DNA of 64,000 bases from Oscillospiraceae bacterium. GTDB lineage: Bacteria > Bacillota > Clostridia > Saccharofermentanales > Saccharofermentanaceae. The DNA lies in the NCBI GenBank assembly GCA_902787975.1, contig CADAIP010000001.1, positions 1 through 64,000 on the forward strand, given 5' to 3'. A model generated the notes under the pieces. The model was not told the DNA's origin and searched no databases. It saw only the letters and a program-made list of their open reading frames with translations. Below, in pieces: positions 26,201 to 35,389 of this stretch (position 1 is its first letter; each line of letters begins with the position of its first letter). A program made the position numbers and the translations under genes.

Positions 26201-27172
26201 ATGAAAATAGTTATTCTTGACGGCTCTGCGGCAAATCCGGGCGATATCACCTGGAAAGCCTTGGAAAAACTTGGAGAAGTCACGGCTTACGACATAACTT
26301 CAAAAGACCAGCTGATCGAAAGAATGCAGGGTGCTGAAGTTGCCATCACCAACAAGACAGTCTTCGACAGGGAAGTTTTCGACCAGCTCCCTGGCCTCAA
26401 ATACATAGGCGTCCTTGCCACAGGTTACAACGTTGTTGACCTTCAGGCAGCAAGAGACCACGGCGTCACCGTAACCAACGTTCCCGAATACGCGACCTTC
26501 GCCACAGCCCAGCACACGATGGCCCTGCTCCTTGAACTCACCAACCTTGCAGGCCTTCACTCCTCATCCGTAATGGACGGCGACTGGTGCAGATGCCCAC
26601 AGTTCTGCTATTTCAAGGGTTCCCTAACAGAGCTTGCAGGCAAGACACTTCACATAATCGGCCTTGGCAAGATCGGCAAAAGGGTTGCCCAGATGGCTTA
26701 TGCTTTCGGCATGACCGTAACCGCCACACCCCACAACACATCGCTCATCGGAACAACCGTTGACGTAAGCGGCACACCTGTTAAGTGCCTCGCTCTCGAA
26801 GACGGAATCCGCGGCGCCAATGTCGTCTCTCTCCACTGCCCTCTTACAGATGACACAAAAGAGATCATCAACAAAAACACCCTGTCCTGGTTTAATAAAG
26901 GAACAATCCTTATCAATGTAGCCAGAGGACCAGTCATCAACGAAGCCGATGTAAGGGCCGCCTTGGACAGCGGAATTCTCGGCGGCTTTGGATGCGACGT
27001 TGTATGCGTTGAGCCTATGCTCGAGTCCAATCCTCTTCTTGGCGCTCCCAACTGCATCATCACACCCCACATCGCATGGACACCCGTTGAGACCAGGATC
27101 CGTTTGATCGACATGGCTGCTGCCAACCTTAAGGCATTCATGGACGGCAGTCCGATAAATAAGGTTAATTGA
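26201..27172 (+). CDS. D-2-hydroxyacid dehydrogenase
   Basis: A 323-residue NAD-dependent oxidoreductase of the hydroxypyruvate/glycerate dehydrogenase type. The Rossmann motif GLGKIG is at 154-159 and the catalytic trio is Arg242 (NVARGPVI), Glu271 (VEPM) and His290 (TPHIAW). The family reduces 2-keto acids such as hydroxypyruvate, D-lactate or related acids; substrate cannot be fixed here. The ATG at 26201 has GGAGG eight bases upstream; the frame opens 13 codons earlier at a TTG. It stands alone and divergent from the CbiG-like gene. Codon use favours C-ending codons more than neighbours. Confidence 0.92.
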   Translation: MKIVILDGSAANPGDITWKALEKLGEVTAYDITSKDQLIERMQGAEVAITNKTVFDREVFDQLPGLKYIGVLATGYNVVDLQAARDHGVTVTNVPEYATFATAQHTMALLLELTNLAGLHSSSVMDGDWCRCPQFCYFKGSLTELAGKTLHIIGLGKIGKRVAQMAYAFGMTVTATPHNTSLIGTTVDVSGTPVKCLALEDGIRGANVVSLHCPLTDDTKEIINKNTLSWFNKGTILINVARGPVINEADVRAALDSGILGGFGCDVVCVEPMLESNPLLGAPNCIITPHIAWTPVETRIRLIDMAAANLKAFMDGSPINKVN

Positions 27173-27220
27173 AGTATTGGTTCCCGATACAATTCCGCTT
27201 GCTGAGAATACTGGAAGCGA

Positions 27221-27250
27221 ATTTGGAATTTTAGCCCTATAATTCCAAAT
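27221..27250. repeat. Perfect inverted repeat after the hydroxyacid dehydrogenase
   Basis: ATTTGGAATT, ten-base loop, AATTCCAAAT. It forms a 10-bp stem on either strand, about 50 bases after the dehydrogenase stop, with no T-run; it may protect the 3' end of the mRNA. Confidence 0.6.
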
Positions 27251-27314
27251 TCAATTCCGAAACACTTCAATTTTGGAATCATTTGGGGAATTACGAGAAT
27301 CACATGTATTGATA

Positions 27315-27384
27315 CAAAAAATCCCCTATAACACGCCGAGGGCATCCCGGTAAATCGGAATGCCCTCGACATGGAATAAGGGAT
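27315..27384 (-). terminator. Long terminator of the dus operon
   Basis: The core stem CGAGGGCAT/ATGCCCTCG (27337-27345/27360-27368) is enclosed in a second imperfect stem (27321-27330/27376-27384) and is followed by TTTTTT in the minus-strand RNA. It lies about 110 bases after the stop of the 210-aa membrane protein. Confidence 0.8.
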
Positions 27385-27492
27385 AGATTAAGAAAATTGT
27401 CATAAATTAATTATTCCGGACACATATCCTCAAAATATATATCCAGCCAAATTTTAACAAGGAGATTGTTTTTGGTCAAACTATTTTTTTGA

Positions 27493-28125
27493 CTATTTTT
27501 TTGACGTTTTCAACTGTATTACGAAACCTGCTGCACAGAAAGCCACTAATATCAGGATTCTGACCAGTGAATAATTAAGTGCGACATCAGGTCCTAAAAT
27601 TCTTTGTTCGATGATTCCGGCATATTCACCCTGAAGGATGCCGGACCAGAGGATCGGCGTAAGCACTCCGGATATCACTCTTGCCCCCACAAAAGCCGTA
27701 AATAAGCTGATCGTCCACTTCTGTGCGTAGTAAACGATTATTCCGATGAGAACACCTGCAATAATGCCTGAAGCCATGGTCAGGACTATGCGGAGCGCAC
27801 TGTTAGTGACTCTCTCGAAAAGGAAATTAAAGTCATCGTAGAACCAGAGGGCACAGATTATCGTGGTTATTGCAATCAGGGCTTTCATGTAAAGCTTGAA
27901 TGCGAGAACGCCAAGACCGATCGTAAGGACAGCCAGAACGATGATCCTTGCGATCTCACTCCATTCTATGCCCATGTCTCCCGTAACTTTTATAAGAAAT
28001 CTTCCGAGGCAAAATCCGGCGACTGACCCGGCAATTCCGAGGCTGAACCGAAAGAGCTTATAGCCGTTAAAGCACATAAGGCATCCCGCTATAACTGCTA
28101 CTACTGAAATTACTATATCAGGCAA
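27493..28125 (-). CDS. DUF4203-like membrane protein
   Basis: A 210-residue protein with about seven hydrophobic segments and Gly-rich helices (GIAGSVAGFCLGRFL, GIIAGVLIGIIVYYAQKW), the pattern of the DUF4203/TMEM198-like family of unknown function. The start is TTG, placed ten bases after GGAG, and overlaps the dus stop by 8 bases (TTGCCTGA). Translational coupling with dus is likely, but no functional link is known. Confidence 0.7.
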   Translation of the reverse strand: MPDIVISVVAVIAGCLMCFNGYKLFRFSLGIAGSVAGFCLGRFLIKVTGDMGIEWSEIARIIVLAVLTIGLGVLAFKLYMKALIAITTIICALWFYDDFNFLFERVTNSALRIVLTMASGIIAGVLIGIIVYYAQKWTISLFTAFVGARVISGVLTPILWSGILQGEYAGIIEQRILGPDVALNYSLVRILILVAFCAAGFVIQLKTSKK

Positions 28126-29119
28126 GTTCTATTATCTCCTTTACTTCGTCAAAGCTCACTGCGTTCACGAGTTTGACCTTTATCCGGGCTGATCCCGGCA
28201 GCCCTTTCACATAGTATGGCATAACGCTTCTAAATTCCCTTACTGCCACGTCTTCCGGAAGATATTTTAACCTTCCTTCGAGCTCGCGGACCAGCATGTC
28301 CTTGCGGTCCTTAACGCCCGGAAGATCAGGCATTTCTGTACCATTGAGCCCTGCCAGGACCCTGGCGAATATCCAGGGATTTCCCCTCGCCGCGCGGCCG
28401 ATCATGATGCCGTCACAGCCCGTATCTTCGATGATCTTCTTTGCCGACCGGACATCACAGATATCGCCGTTCGCGAAGAAAGGAATATCGTAGCCTCTTA
28501 CGGCGTCCCTCATTACCGCGATCGCCTCATTTGAGCTCTCGCCGTGATACATCTGCGGCCTTGTCCTGCCGTGAACGCAGATCATATCACAACCGGCATC
28601 CGCAAGTGCCTTTGCAAAATCGGGATTGCCCTTGTCGCCTTCGTTATAACCTGTTCTGGTCTTGACCGTGATGGGGATATTCCTGCTAAGGCCTGAGACC
28701 GCCTTTTTGCAGGCTTTTACGATGTCAGAAGCCCTCTTGGGGTCCTGCATCAGGGCGCTGCCGGCACCGGTCTTTACGACCTTTGGGACGGGGCATCCCA
28801 TGTTTATGTCGATTATCGAGACTTCCTTTAAAACCGGAGTTTCCAGGATGGTAGATATCGCCGCTTCAAAATCTTCAGGCTCGGTTCCGAAAAGCTGTAT
28901 CGCCGTGATCCCTTCTTCCTCGGGAGAGATCCTCATGTAGCGAAGGCTCTTGTCCACGCCGTTATATCTGATCGATCTGGCGCTCACGAGTTCTGTCGGG
29001 CTGTAGCCTGCGCCCATCTCATTGCATATGATCCTGAAAGGCAGGCTGCTGATCCCCGCCATGGGAGACAGGACTATCGGATTCTTTATTTTTATGTCAC
29101 CGATCTTTACCGATTTCAT
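28118..29119 (-). CDS. dus: tRNA-dihydrouridine synthase (DusB type)
   Basis: A 333-residue FMN enzyme that reduces uridines in the tRNA D-arm. Signature motifs are PMAGISSLPFR (19-29), INMGCPVPKVVKTGAGSAL (105-123, catalytic Cys109), VKTRTGY, HGRTRPQMYHG and FANGDICD/GIMIGRAARGNPW. Length is normal. It heads a two-gene unit with the membrane protein and is divergent from the CobW-type genes. Confidence 0.95.
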   Translation of the reverse strand: MKSVKIGDIKIKNPIVLSPMAGISSLPFRIICNEMGAGYSPTELVSARSIRYNGVDKSLRYMRISPEEEGITAIQLFGTEPEDFEAAISTILETPVLKEVSIIDINMGCPVPKVVKTGAGSALMQDPKRASDIVKACKKAVSGLSRNIPITVKTRTGYNEGDKGNPDFAKALADAGCDMICVHGRTRPQMYHGESSNEAIAVMRDAVRGYDIPFFANGDICDVRSAKKIIEDTGCDGIMIGRAARGNPWIFARVLAGLNGTEMPDLPGVKDRKDMLVRELEGRLKYLPEDVAVREFRSVMPYYVKGLPGSARIKVKLVNAVSFDEVKEIIELA

Positions 29120-29229
29120 TAATACTCCTAAAAATCAAAAGTGCCAATATTAGATTTTATACTTTTTCTTGCTTGAAATAATAACAATTCAGGGACAAAA
29201 TATTATTTGTTAAATGAGGTGCACTATTT

Positions 29230-30180
29230 ATGGATGATTGTCTGGTTTATTTTTTCACCGGTTTCCTGGACAGCGGAAAGACTTCGGTCATATGTTCATG
29301 GATCGGCGGAGAAAATTTCAAGAACCGCAAAGTTGTGGTAATCAACACCGAAGAAGGTGAAGAGGAATATATTCCCGAGAATTACGAGGGTGCTAACCCC
29401 GTGATAATCAACTGCGATACCGATGACGTCAACAAGGAGCTGACTTTCGATATCGAGGCAAAGCATAAGCCGGGTGTCGTATTCATTGAATGGAACGGCT
29501 CGGTCTCTCCTGCTGAATTTTTCGAGAAGGTCGACGTGCCTGAGCGCTGGGCTCTGGCAGCAGCCGTCGTAGTTATCGATGCTTCCACATACGGTAATTA
29601 TTTCAGAAACATGCAGACACTTTTCGCTGACTATTTCAGATACGGCGATACTGTCATCTTCAACCGCGTAAATGAAGAGACCGACAATATTCCCAAGCTC
29701 AGAGGTTCCGTTAAGGCGGTCAATCCCGGCATGAGCATCAACTTCCTCGGCGAAGACAATAAGATCATCAGGATCGAAGACCATCTCCCCTTCGACCTCA
29801 ACCAGAATCCCTGCGTCATTGCGGCAGAGGACTTCGGTCTTTTCTATACCGATGCCATGGATAACATGGAACGTTACAACGGCAAGAGGGTCAGCCTCAT
29901 CGGTCAGGCCGTTATCTTAAGAGAATTCAACGGCCGTGCTTTCGTTCTGCAGAGACAGGCATATACATGCTGCGCTGCTGACATCCAGATGATGGGCGTT
30001 CTCTGTTTTTATGAATTAAGATCCAACTTCCCTGCAGGCCAGTGGCTTAAGGTAACAGGACAGGTAAGATATTTCGAAGACGACGACGGACAGGGCGGCA
30101 AGGTCAACGTTCCCTGCCTCACAGTCGAGGACTATGCCATAACAAGCAAGCCCGATAATGACGTTATATATTTTAATTGA
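29230..30180 (+). CDS. Degenerate CobW-type GTPase fused to a DUF1980-like domain
   Basis: A 316-residue protein with two parts. Residues 1-190 follow the G3E GTPase pattern: Walker A GFLDSGKTS (10-18; canonical GFLGAGKTT), VVVIDASTY, and VIFNRVNE where NKxD is expected. The metal-site CxCC of COG0523 proteins is absent. Residues about 205-316 (MERYNGKRVSLIGQAV, FVLQRQAYTCCAADIQMMGV, WLKVTGQV) match the C-terminal domain of DUF1980/YcgQ proteins, including its CCAAD motif. DUF1980 proteins usually pair with a YraQ-type permease and often with COG0523 genes in zinc-related loci, so a metal role is likely. An intact CobW-type gene follows 21 bases later. Confidence 0.75.
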   Translation: MDDCLVYFFTGFLDSGKTSVICSWIGGENFKNRKVVVINTEEGEEEYIPENYEGANPVIINCDTDDVNKELTFDIEAKHKPGVVFIEWNGSVSPAEFFEKVDVPERWALAAAVVVIDASTYGNYFRNMQTLFADYFRYGDTVIFNRVNEETDNIPKLRGSVKAVNPGMSINFLGEDNKIIRIEDHLPFDLNQNPCVIAAEDFGLFYTDAMDNMERYNGKRVSLIGQAVILREFNGRAFVLQRQAYTCCAADIQMMGVLCFYELRSNFPAGQWLKVTGQVRYFEDDDGQGGKVNVPCLTVEDYAITSKPDNDVIYFN

Positions 30181-30201
30181 CGATAGAAAAGAGGCATTTT
30201 A

Positions 30202-31269
30202 ATGACTAAAGTAGACATTTTCTCAGGATTTCTGGGAGCAGGTAAAACAACACTGATCAAGAAGCTTATCGCTGACGGTTATAACGGCGCTAAGCTTGTA
30301 CTTATCGAAAACGAGTTCGGCCAGATCGGCATCGACGGCGGTTTCCTTAAGGAGTCCGGCATCAACATCACCGAGATGAATTCCGGATGCATCTGCTGCA
30401 GCCTTGTTGGTGACTTCGGCACAGCGCTCCAGGACGTAATCAAGCAGTTCGCACCCGACAGAATCCTCATCGAGCCCTCCGGCGTAGGCAAACTCTCTGA
30501 CGTAGTTGCTGCAGTTAAGCGCGTTGAAGGCACAGAGATCTGCGGAACAGTAACTGTTATCGACGCTTCCAAGTGCCGCATCTACCTCAAGAACTTCAAG
30601 GAGTTCTATGAGAACCAGATCAAGTATGCCGGCACGATCATCTTAAGCCGTACAGGCAACATCGCACAGGACAAGCTCGATCAGGCTATCGCACTTATCC
30701 GTGAGATCAACGATCACTCACAGATCATCACAACACCCTGGGACGAGCTCTCCGGAGTACAGATACTCAAAGCAATCGAAGAGCCTCTTACAGCAGCAGA
30801 CATGGCGGCTGCACTTCTCGAGGCAGAAGAGCATGAGCACCACCACCATCATGAGCACGGTGAAGACTGTGAGTGCGAAGAGTGCAAGGCTCACCACCAT
30901 CACGATCATGACGATGACGACGATGATGATGACGAGCACGAGCACCATCACCACCATCACGACCACGAGCATGAGCATCATCACCATCATGCTGACGAGG
31001 TTTTCGATTCCGTTGGATTTGAGACTTCCAAGCGTTTCACAAAGGCTGATATCGAGAATGCTTTGAAGGCATTGGACGACAGCGAAAAATACGGCATGAT
31101 CCTCCGTTCAAAGGGTATCGTCGCAGGCGAAGACGGTACTTGGATCCACTTCGACTTCGTACCTGAAGAATCCGAAGTGAGAACAGGCGCTTCCGATGTT
31201 ACGGGTAAGATCGTAGTCATCGGCTCAGGCGTTAAGAAAGACGCAGTCAAAGAGTTATTCGGGATTTAA
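30202..31269 (+). CDS. COG0523/CobW-type GTPase with His-rich metal-binding stretch
   Basis: A 355-residue G3E GTPase. Walker A GFLGAGKTT (9-17), the metal-site GCICC (62-66), EPSG (91-94) and the CobW C-terminal domain are present. Residues 211-263 are almost entirely His, Asp and Glu with a CECEEC cluster (223-228), a strong metal-binding or storage tract. Such proteins act as metallochaperones or insertases, commonly for zinc; others serve nickel or cobalt. The NKxD motif is replaced by LSRTGN near 148-153, so nucleotide choice may differ. It overlaps trkA by one base (TAATG). Confidence 0.9.
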   Translation: MTKVDIFSGFLGAGKTTLIKKLIADGYNGAKLVLIENEFGQIGIDGGFLKESGINITEMNSGCICCSLVGDFGTALQDVIKQFAPDRILIEPSGVGKLSDVVAAVKRVEGTEICGTVTVIDASKCRIYLKNFKEFYENQIKYAGTIILSRTGNIAQDKLDQAIALIREINDHSQIITTPWDELSGVQILKAIEEPLTAADMAAALLEAEEHEHHHHHEHGEDCECEECKAHHHHDHDDDDDDDDEHEHHHHHHDHEHEHHHHHADEVFDSVGFETSKRFTKADIENALKALDDSEKYGMILRSKGIVAGEDGTWIHFDFVPEESEVRTGASDVTGKIVVIGSGVKKDAVKELFGI

Positions 31270-32651
31270 TGCTTATGGGTAAAAAAGGACTTAAGATCAT
31301 CGTTGTAGGTGCCGGCAAAGTCGGCGACACGCTCGTTAACAGACTCGCAGAAGAGGGCCACGATCTGGTCATCATCGACAAGAACGTTGACCGCCTTACA
31401 GAGCTCGCAAACCTTTGCGACTGTATGGGCATCATCGGTAACGGCGCAAGCCACGAAGTACTTGAAGAAGCAGGCATTGCTACTGCCGACCTCTTCATCT
31501 CCGTTACCGAATCAGATGAGCTCAATCTCCTGTGCTGCACGATCGCAAAGCAGTTCAATAAGAATCTTGCAACGATCGCGCGTGTAAGAAACCCTGACTA
31601 TGGCAAGGAGATCCCTTACCTCAGGTCAAAGCTCAGCCTTGAGATGATCATAAATCCTGAATATGAGGCAGCTGTCGAAGCGGCTCGTATCCTCTTCCTC
31701 CCTGCTGCCATCTCGATCAACTCCTTCGCACACGGAAGTGCGGAACTCGTTAAGATCAAAATTCCCGAAGGAAACGTTCTCGACGGTAAGACGATAGCTT
31801 ATCTCGGAAGCAACTACACTAATGACCTTGTCATCGTAGGTGTCGAGCGCGGAGACGAAGTAACCATCCCTAACGGTTCTTTCGAGCTTTCCGCAGGCGA
31901 CATCATCTCTTTTGTCGCAACACGTAAAGTTTGCCACTCATTCCTTAAGTCCATCGGATTTAATACAAATTCCGTAAGAAGCACGATAATCATCGGCGGC
32001 GGCAAGTCCGCATACTATCTCGCTGACCAGCTTATCAAGACGGGTATCGACGTTAAGCTCATCGAGAAAGATCCTGAGCGCTGTGAAGAACTGAGCGACC
32101 TTCTTCCGAAGGCCACCATCATCAACGGTGACGGTATAAATGAGTCTCTCCTTGAAGAGACAGGTATCAGAGATGTTGATTCAGTTGTCGCCCTCACCGG
32201 CATCGATGAAGAAAACATCATGCTTACTCTCTTTGCAAGACAGATTTCAAGAGACATCAAGTCTGTTACAAAGATCAACAAGATAAGCTTTACAGACGTT
32301 ATCAACCGTTTGGATCTCGGCAGTGTTATCTATCCTAAGCTGATAACCTCCGAGGCCATCATCACATATGCACGTGCAAGACAGGCTTCCATCGGATCAA
32401 ACGTCGAAGTTATGTATCATCTTTTCGACGAGCGTGCGGAAGCAATCGAGTTCAAGGTAAAAGAGCCTTCAAGTGCCACAGGCAAGCAGCTCAAGGAAAT
32501 GAAGCTCAAACCCAATACGCTCGTATCGTTCATCAACCGTTCAGGCAGGATCATTATCCCTACAGGAAGCGACTCGATCGAAGTCGGTGACAGCGTAATG
32601 ATCGTTACAAAGAATAAGGGATTCACGACCTTAACTGATATCGTAAGATGA
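31269..32651 (+). CDS. trkA: Trk potassium uptake system, NAD-binding subunit TrkA
   Basis: A 460-residue cytoplasmic regulator with two repeats of Rossmann (RCK-N) plus TrkA-C domain: first dinucleotide motif GAGKVGD near 15-21, second GGGKSAYYL near 242-250. It gates TrkH in response to NAD(H)/ATP. The ATG at 31269 overlaps the CobW stop (TAATG); a second in-frame ATG two codons on is possible. It overlaps trkH by four bases (ATGA). Confidence 0.95.
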   Translation: MLMGKKGLKIIVVGAGKVGDTLVNRLAEEGHDLVIIDKNVDRLTELANLCDCMGIIGNGASHEVLEEAGIATADLFISVTESDELNLLCCTIAKQFNKNLATIARVRNPDYGKEIPYLRSKLSLEMIINPEYEAAVEAARILFLPAAISINSFAHGSAELVKIKIPEGNVLDGKTIAYLGSNYTNDLVIVGVERGDEVTIPNGSFELSAGDIISFVATRKVCHSFLKSIGFNTNSVRSTIIIGGGKSAYYLADQLIKTGIDVKLIEKDPERCEELSDLLPKATIINGDGINESLLEETGIRDVDSVVALTGIDEENIMLTLFARQISRDIKSVTKINKISFTDVINRLDLGSVIYPKLITSEAIITYARARQASIGSNVEVMYHLFDERAEAIEFKVKEPSSATGKQLKEMKLKPNTLVSFINRSGRIIIPTGSDSIEVGDSVMIVTKNKGFTTLTDIVR

Positions 32652-34114
32652 ACATAAGAATGCTTGTTTACATCCTGGGCAAAGTCTTGCTCATTGAAGG
32701 CGCGCTTATGCTTATGCCTGTCATTTGCGGACTTTTCTATGGTGAGGTCCAAGTATTTTATTATATTGGCCTGGCAGCTATTTATATTGGCGCCGGCTTT
32801 CTGATCTCATTGAAAAAGCCTAAGAACATGACCATCTTCATTAAAGACGGTTGTGTTGCCACGGCGCTTTCATGGCTCGTGTTAAGTGTCTGCGGATGTA
32901 TCCCTTTCGTTCTCACAAAGGAGATCCCTTCTTTCACAGATGCAATGTTCGAGACGGCATCAGGCTTTACCACGACCGGTGCAAGCATACTTACCGACGT
33001 TGAGGCAATGTCCCACACGTCTCTTATGTGGCGTTCGCTCACTCACTGGATCGGCGGCATGGGCGTTCTCGTTTTCCTGCTTGCCGTAGTCCCTATGACA
33101 GGCGGCTCAAACATGAATCTCATGAGAGCGGAAAGCCCCGGACCTACAGTCGGCAAGATCGTGCCTAAAGTCAGATCGACCGCCAAGATGCTCTATCTCA
33201 TTTATCTGGTAATGACCATAACCGAGATCATCCTTCTCTTCGTATGCGGAATGCCGCTGTTCGACAGTATCTGTTCCGCATTCGGTACTGCCGGTACCGG
33301 CGGTTTCGGCGTAAAGAACGACAGCTTCGCTTCTTATGCCCCGCACATCCAGTGGATCGTCGGCGTCTTCATGATCATGTTCGGCGCGAACTTCAACTTC
33401 TATTATTACATCACGACAAAGCAGATCTCCAAAGCATTCAAGATGAGCGAGGTCAAGGTTTATCTCGCCGTTGTAGCAGTTGCGACAGCGATCATATTCT
33501 TCTCATTAAGAGGCATGTACGGCGGAATCGAAGAAACATTAAGACAGTCTTTCTTCCAGGTATCCACGATCATCACGACAACCGGTTTTGCCACGACAGA
33601 CTTTGACCTCTGGCCTTCAATCGCCAAGTTCATACTGCTTTCCCTCATGATCATCGGTGCATGCGCAAGCTCCACCGGCGGTGGTGTTAAGATCGCAAGA
33701 TTACAGATCATGTTTAAGTCGATAAAAAGAGAGATCAATACTTATCTTCACCCGAGAACGGTCAAGAAGATCCATATTGACGGCAAGCCTGTCGACGGCG
33801 ACATCGAGCATTCCGTAGCAATCTATTTCTTCATTTATCTCGTAACTTTTGCATCATCGATGTTTATCGTCGCATTCGAAGGCCACGACCTTGTTACGGT
33901 CTTCTCATCGGTAGCGGCAACTCTCAACAACATCGGCCCCGGTCTCTCACTCGTCGGACCTACGCACAACTACGCGTTCTTCTCTGACGTATCCAAGTGG
34001 GTATTCATTTTCGACATGATCGCAGGAAGACTCGAGCTCTTGCCGCTCATCGTATTCCTCACCCCCTCAACATATAAGGGAATATTTAAAAAGGCCCCGA
34101 GGCTTCAGGGCTGA
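32648..34114 (+). CDS. trkH: Trk potassium uptake channel subunit TrkH
   Basis: A 488-residue membrane protein of the TrkH/KtrB family. All four P-loop filters are visible: SGFTTTGAS, GTAGTGGFG, TTTGFATTD and NNIGPGLS, between paired membrane helices. With TrkA it imports K+ driven by ion gradients. It is the last gene of the plus-strand run and is convergent with the DEAD-box helicase 26 bases away; no clear terminator lies between. Confidence 0.96.
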   Translation: MNIRMLVYILGKVLLIEGALMLMPVICGLFYGEVQVFYYIGLAAIYIGAGFLISLKKPKNMTIFIKDGCVATALSWLVLSVCGCIPFVLTKEIPSFTDAMFETASGFTTTGASILTDVEAMSHTSLMWRSLTHWIGGMGVLVFLLAVVPMTGGSNMNLMRAESPGPTVGKIVPKVRSTAKMLYLIYLVMTITEIILLFVCGMPLFDSICSAFGTAGTGGFGVKNDSFASYAPHIQWIVGVFMIMFGANFNFYYYITTKQISKAFKMSEVKVYLAVVAVATAIIFFSLRGMYGGIEETLRQSFFQVSTIITTTGFATTDFDLWPSIAKFILLSLMIIGACASSTGGGVKIARLQIMFKSIKREINTYLHPRTVKKIHIDGKPVDGDIEHSVAIYFFIYLVTFASSMFIVAFEGHDLVTVFSSVAATLNNIGPGLSLVGPTHNYAFFSDVSKWVFIFDMIAGRLELLPLIVFLTPSTYKGIFKKAPRLQG

Positions 34115-34140
34115 ACTTCACATCTCGAAAATAAGAATTA

Positions 34141-35259
34141 TCAGATCTCGTACGGTTTGGGATCTATCTTTGTATATCTGATTATCTCTTCCATTCTGGG
34201 ACGGTCGAGATAAGCGACAAAAGAGAATGCCTTTCCTGCCTTGCCTGCACGTGCGGTACGTCCGATCCTGTGCAGATAGAGTTCATTCTCTTTGGGAATG
34301 TCATAGTTAAATACGGCTTCTATGTCGTCTACATCGATTCCTCGTGCGACGACATCGGTTGCGACAAGAACATCGAACTTGTCAGCCCTGTACATGTCCA
34401 TTACCCTGTTTCTTTCCCTCTGGCTGCAGTCGCCGTGAAGGACTCTGGCGGATACTCCGGCTGCCGTCAGCTGCTCGCCGACTTTTGTGGTCTGGACCTT
34501 TGTATTGCAGAAGACTATCGTTTTCCTCAGGTCTTCTTTCGCCATGATCATTATTATGTTCTTGAGCTTATCCTTCTCAGGACACTCAACGATATATTCA
34601 TCGATATCAGGGTGGTCTTCAGCCTTTGGCATAACGTCGATCTCGGCGCTTCCTGACATGAATTCCCATGTGATGTTCTGGATCTCTCTGGGCATTGTAG
34701 CGGAGAATAAAGCAATCTGCTTATCCTTCGGAGTCAGTGCCATTATCTTTCTAATGTCATTGATAAATCCCATCTTGAGCATCTCATCTGCCTCGTCGAG
34801 AACGAGGGTGTAGATGTTTGAGATGTCAACGAGTTTTCTCTGGCTCATGTCGATAAGACGGCCGGGAGTAGCAACGATGACCTGAGGATTCTTCTGCACC
34901 TTCTCAGCCTGGAGGCGCATGCTCTGACCTCCGATAAGAGCGGCAACCCTGAATCCCTTAATATACTTTGCAAGGCCTTTGAGCTCAGTCGTGATCTGGA
35001 GTGCAAGCTCTCTTGTCGGACAGAGTATCAGAGCCTGTACAAACTTCGAATCCATGTTGAGATATTCAAGGATTGGAATGCCGAACGCGAATGTCTTGCC
35101 TGTTCCGGTAGGAGCTTTTGCGATTACGCTGATATTGTCCATAAGAAGCGGTATCGCTTTCTGCTGGATCGTAGTAGGTCTCTTAACACCCATCTTCTTC
35201 AGGGCGTCCATGACCTCAGGTGACAGGTCGAGGTCTGCAAATGTCTTTATTTCTTCCAT
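34141..35259 (-). CDS. DEAD-box ATP-dependent RNA helicase, minimal core
   Basis: A 372-residue protein close to the eIF4A-sized minimal helicase core. Motifs: Q-motif (TTIQQKAIP, 29-37), I APTGTGKT (49-56), Ia PTRELA, II DEAD (155-158), III SAT, V ARGIDVDDI, VI HRIGRTARAG. It lacks the basic or RNA-binding C-terminal tails of CshA or DbpA, so the symbol is left empty. Roles in this family include cold-induced RNA unwinding and mRNA decay. A TATAGT -10 box lies about 40 bases upstream with weak -35. Confidence 0.93.
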   Translation of the reverse strand: MEEIKTFADLDLSPEVMDALKKMGVKRPTTIQQKAIPLLMDNISVIAKAPTGTGKTFAFGIPILEYLNMDSKFVQALILCPTRELALQITTELKGLAKYIKGFRVAALIGGQSMRLQAEKVQKNPQVIVATPGRLIDMSQRKLVDISNIYTLVLDEADEMLKMGFINDIRKIMALTPKDKQIALFSATMPREIQNITWEFMSGSAEIDVMPKAEDHPDIDEYIVECPEKDKLKNIIMIMAKEDLRKTIVFCNTKVQTTKVGEQLTAAGVSARVLHGDCSQRERNRVMDMYRADKFDVLVATDVVARGIDVDDIEAVFNYDIPKENELYLHRIGRTARAGKAGKAFSFVAYLDRPRMEEIIRYTKIDPKPYEI

Positions 35260-35338
35260 TTTATATGCTCACTTAATTTCTTTCGACGCCAACTATACCA
35301 CATGCCTATAAGTATATGTAGTACTTATTATAATAATT

Positions 35339-35366
35339 GAGGGACAGGATTAGCTTCCTGCCCCTC
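35339..35366 (-). terminator. Hairpin after the repeat-rich surface protein
   Basis: An 11-bp stem with one GU pair (GAGGGGCAGGA/TCCTGTCCCTC), followed by AATTATTATAATAAG rather than a pure T-run. Position, 25 bases after the stop, supports a terminator. Confidence 0.65.
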
Positions 35367-35389
35367 CAAGTATTTGATCTTTTAATCGC

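Larger units (their letters stand above)
27173..27492. other. Intergenic region of inverted repeats between convergent genes
   Basis: This 320-base stretch holds no plausible gene. It contains several GGAATT/AATTCC words, a perfect 10-bp inverted repeat (27221-27230/27241-27250) and the long terminator at 27315-27384. From 27385 to 27492 it is AT-rich, with a repeated TTTTTTTGAC near 27484-27504 at the start of the minus-strand gene end. Confidence 0.6.

Noticed and set aside
30718..30990. Minus-strand ORF of Val/Met-rich sequence opposite the His-rich GTPase tract
   Set aside because: It is the antisense of the GAC/CAC repeat codons; low complexity, no ribosome binding site, and the plus strand encodes a clear GTPase.
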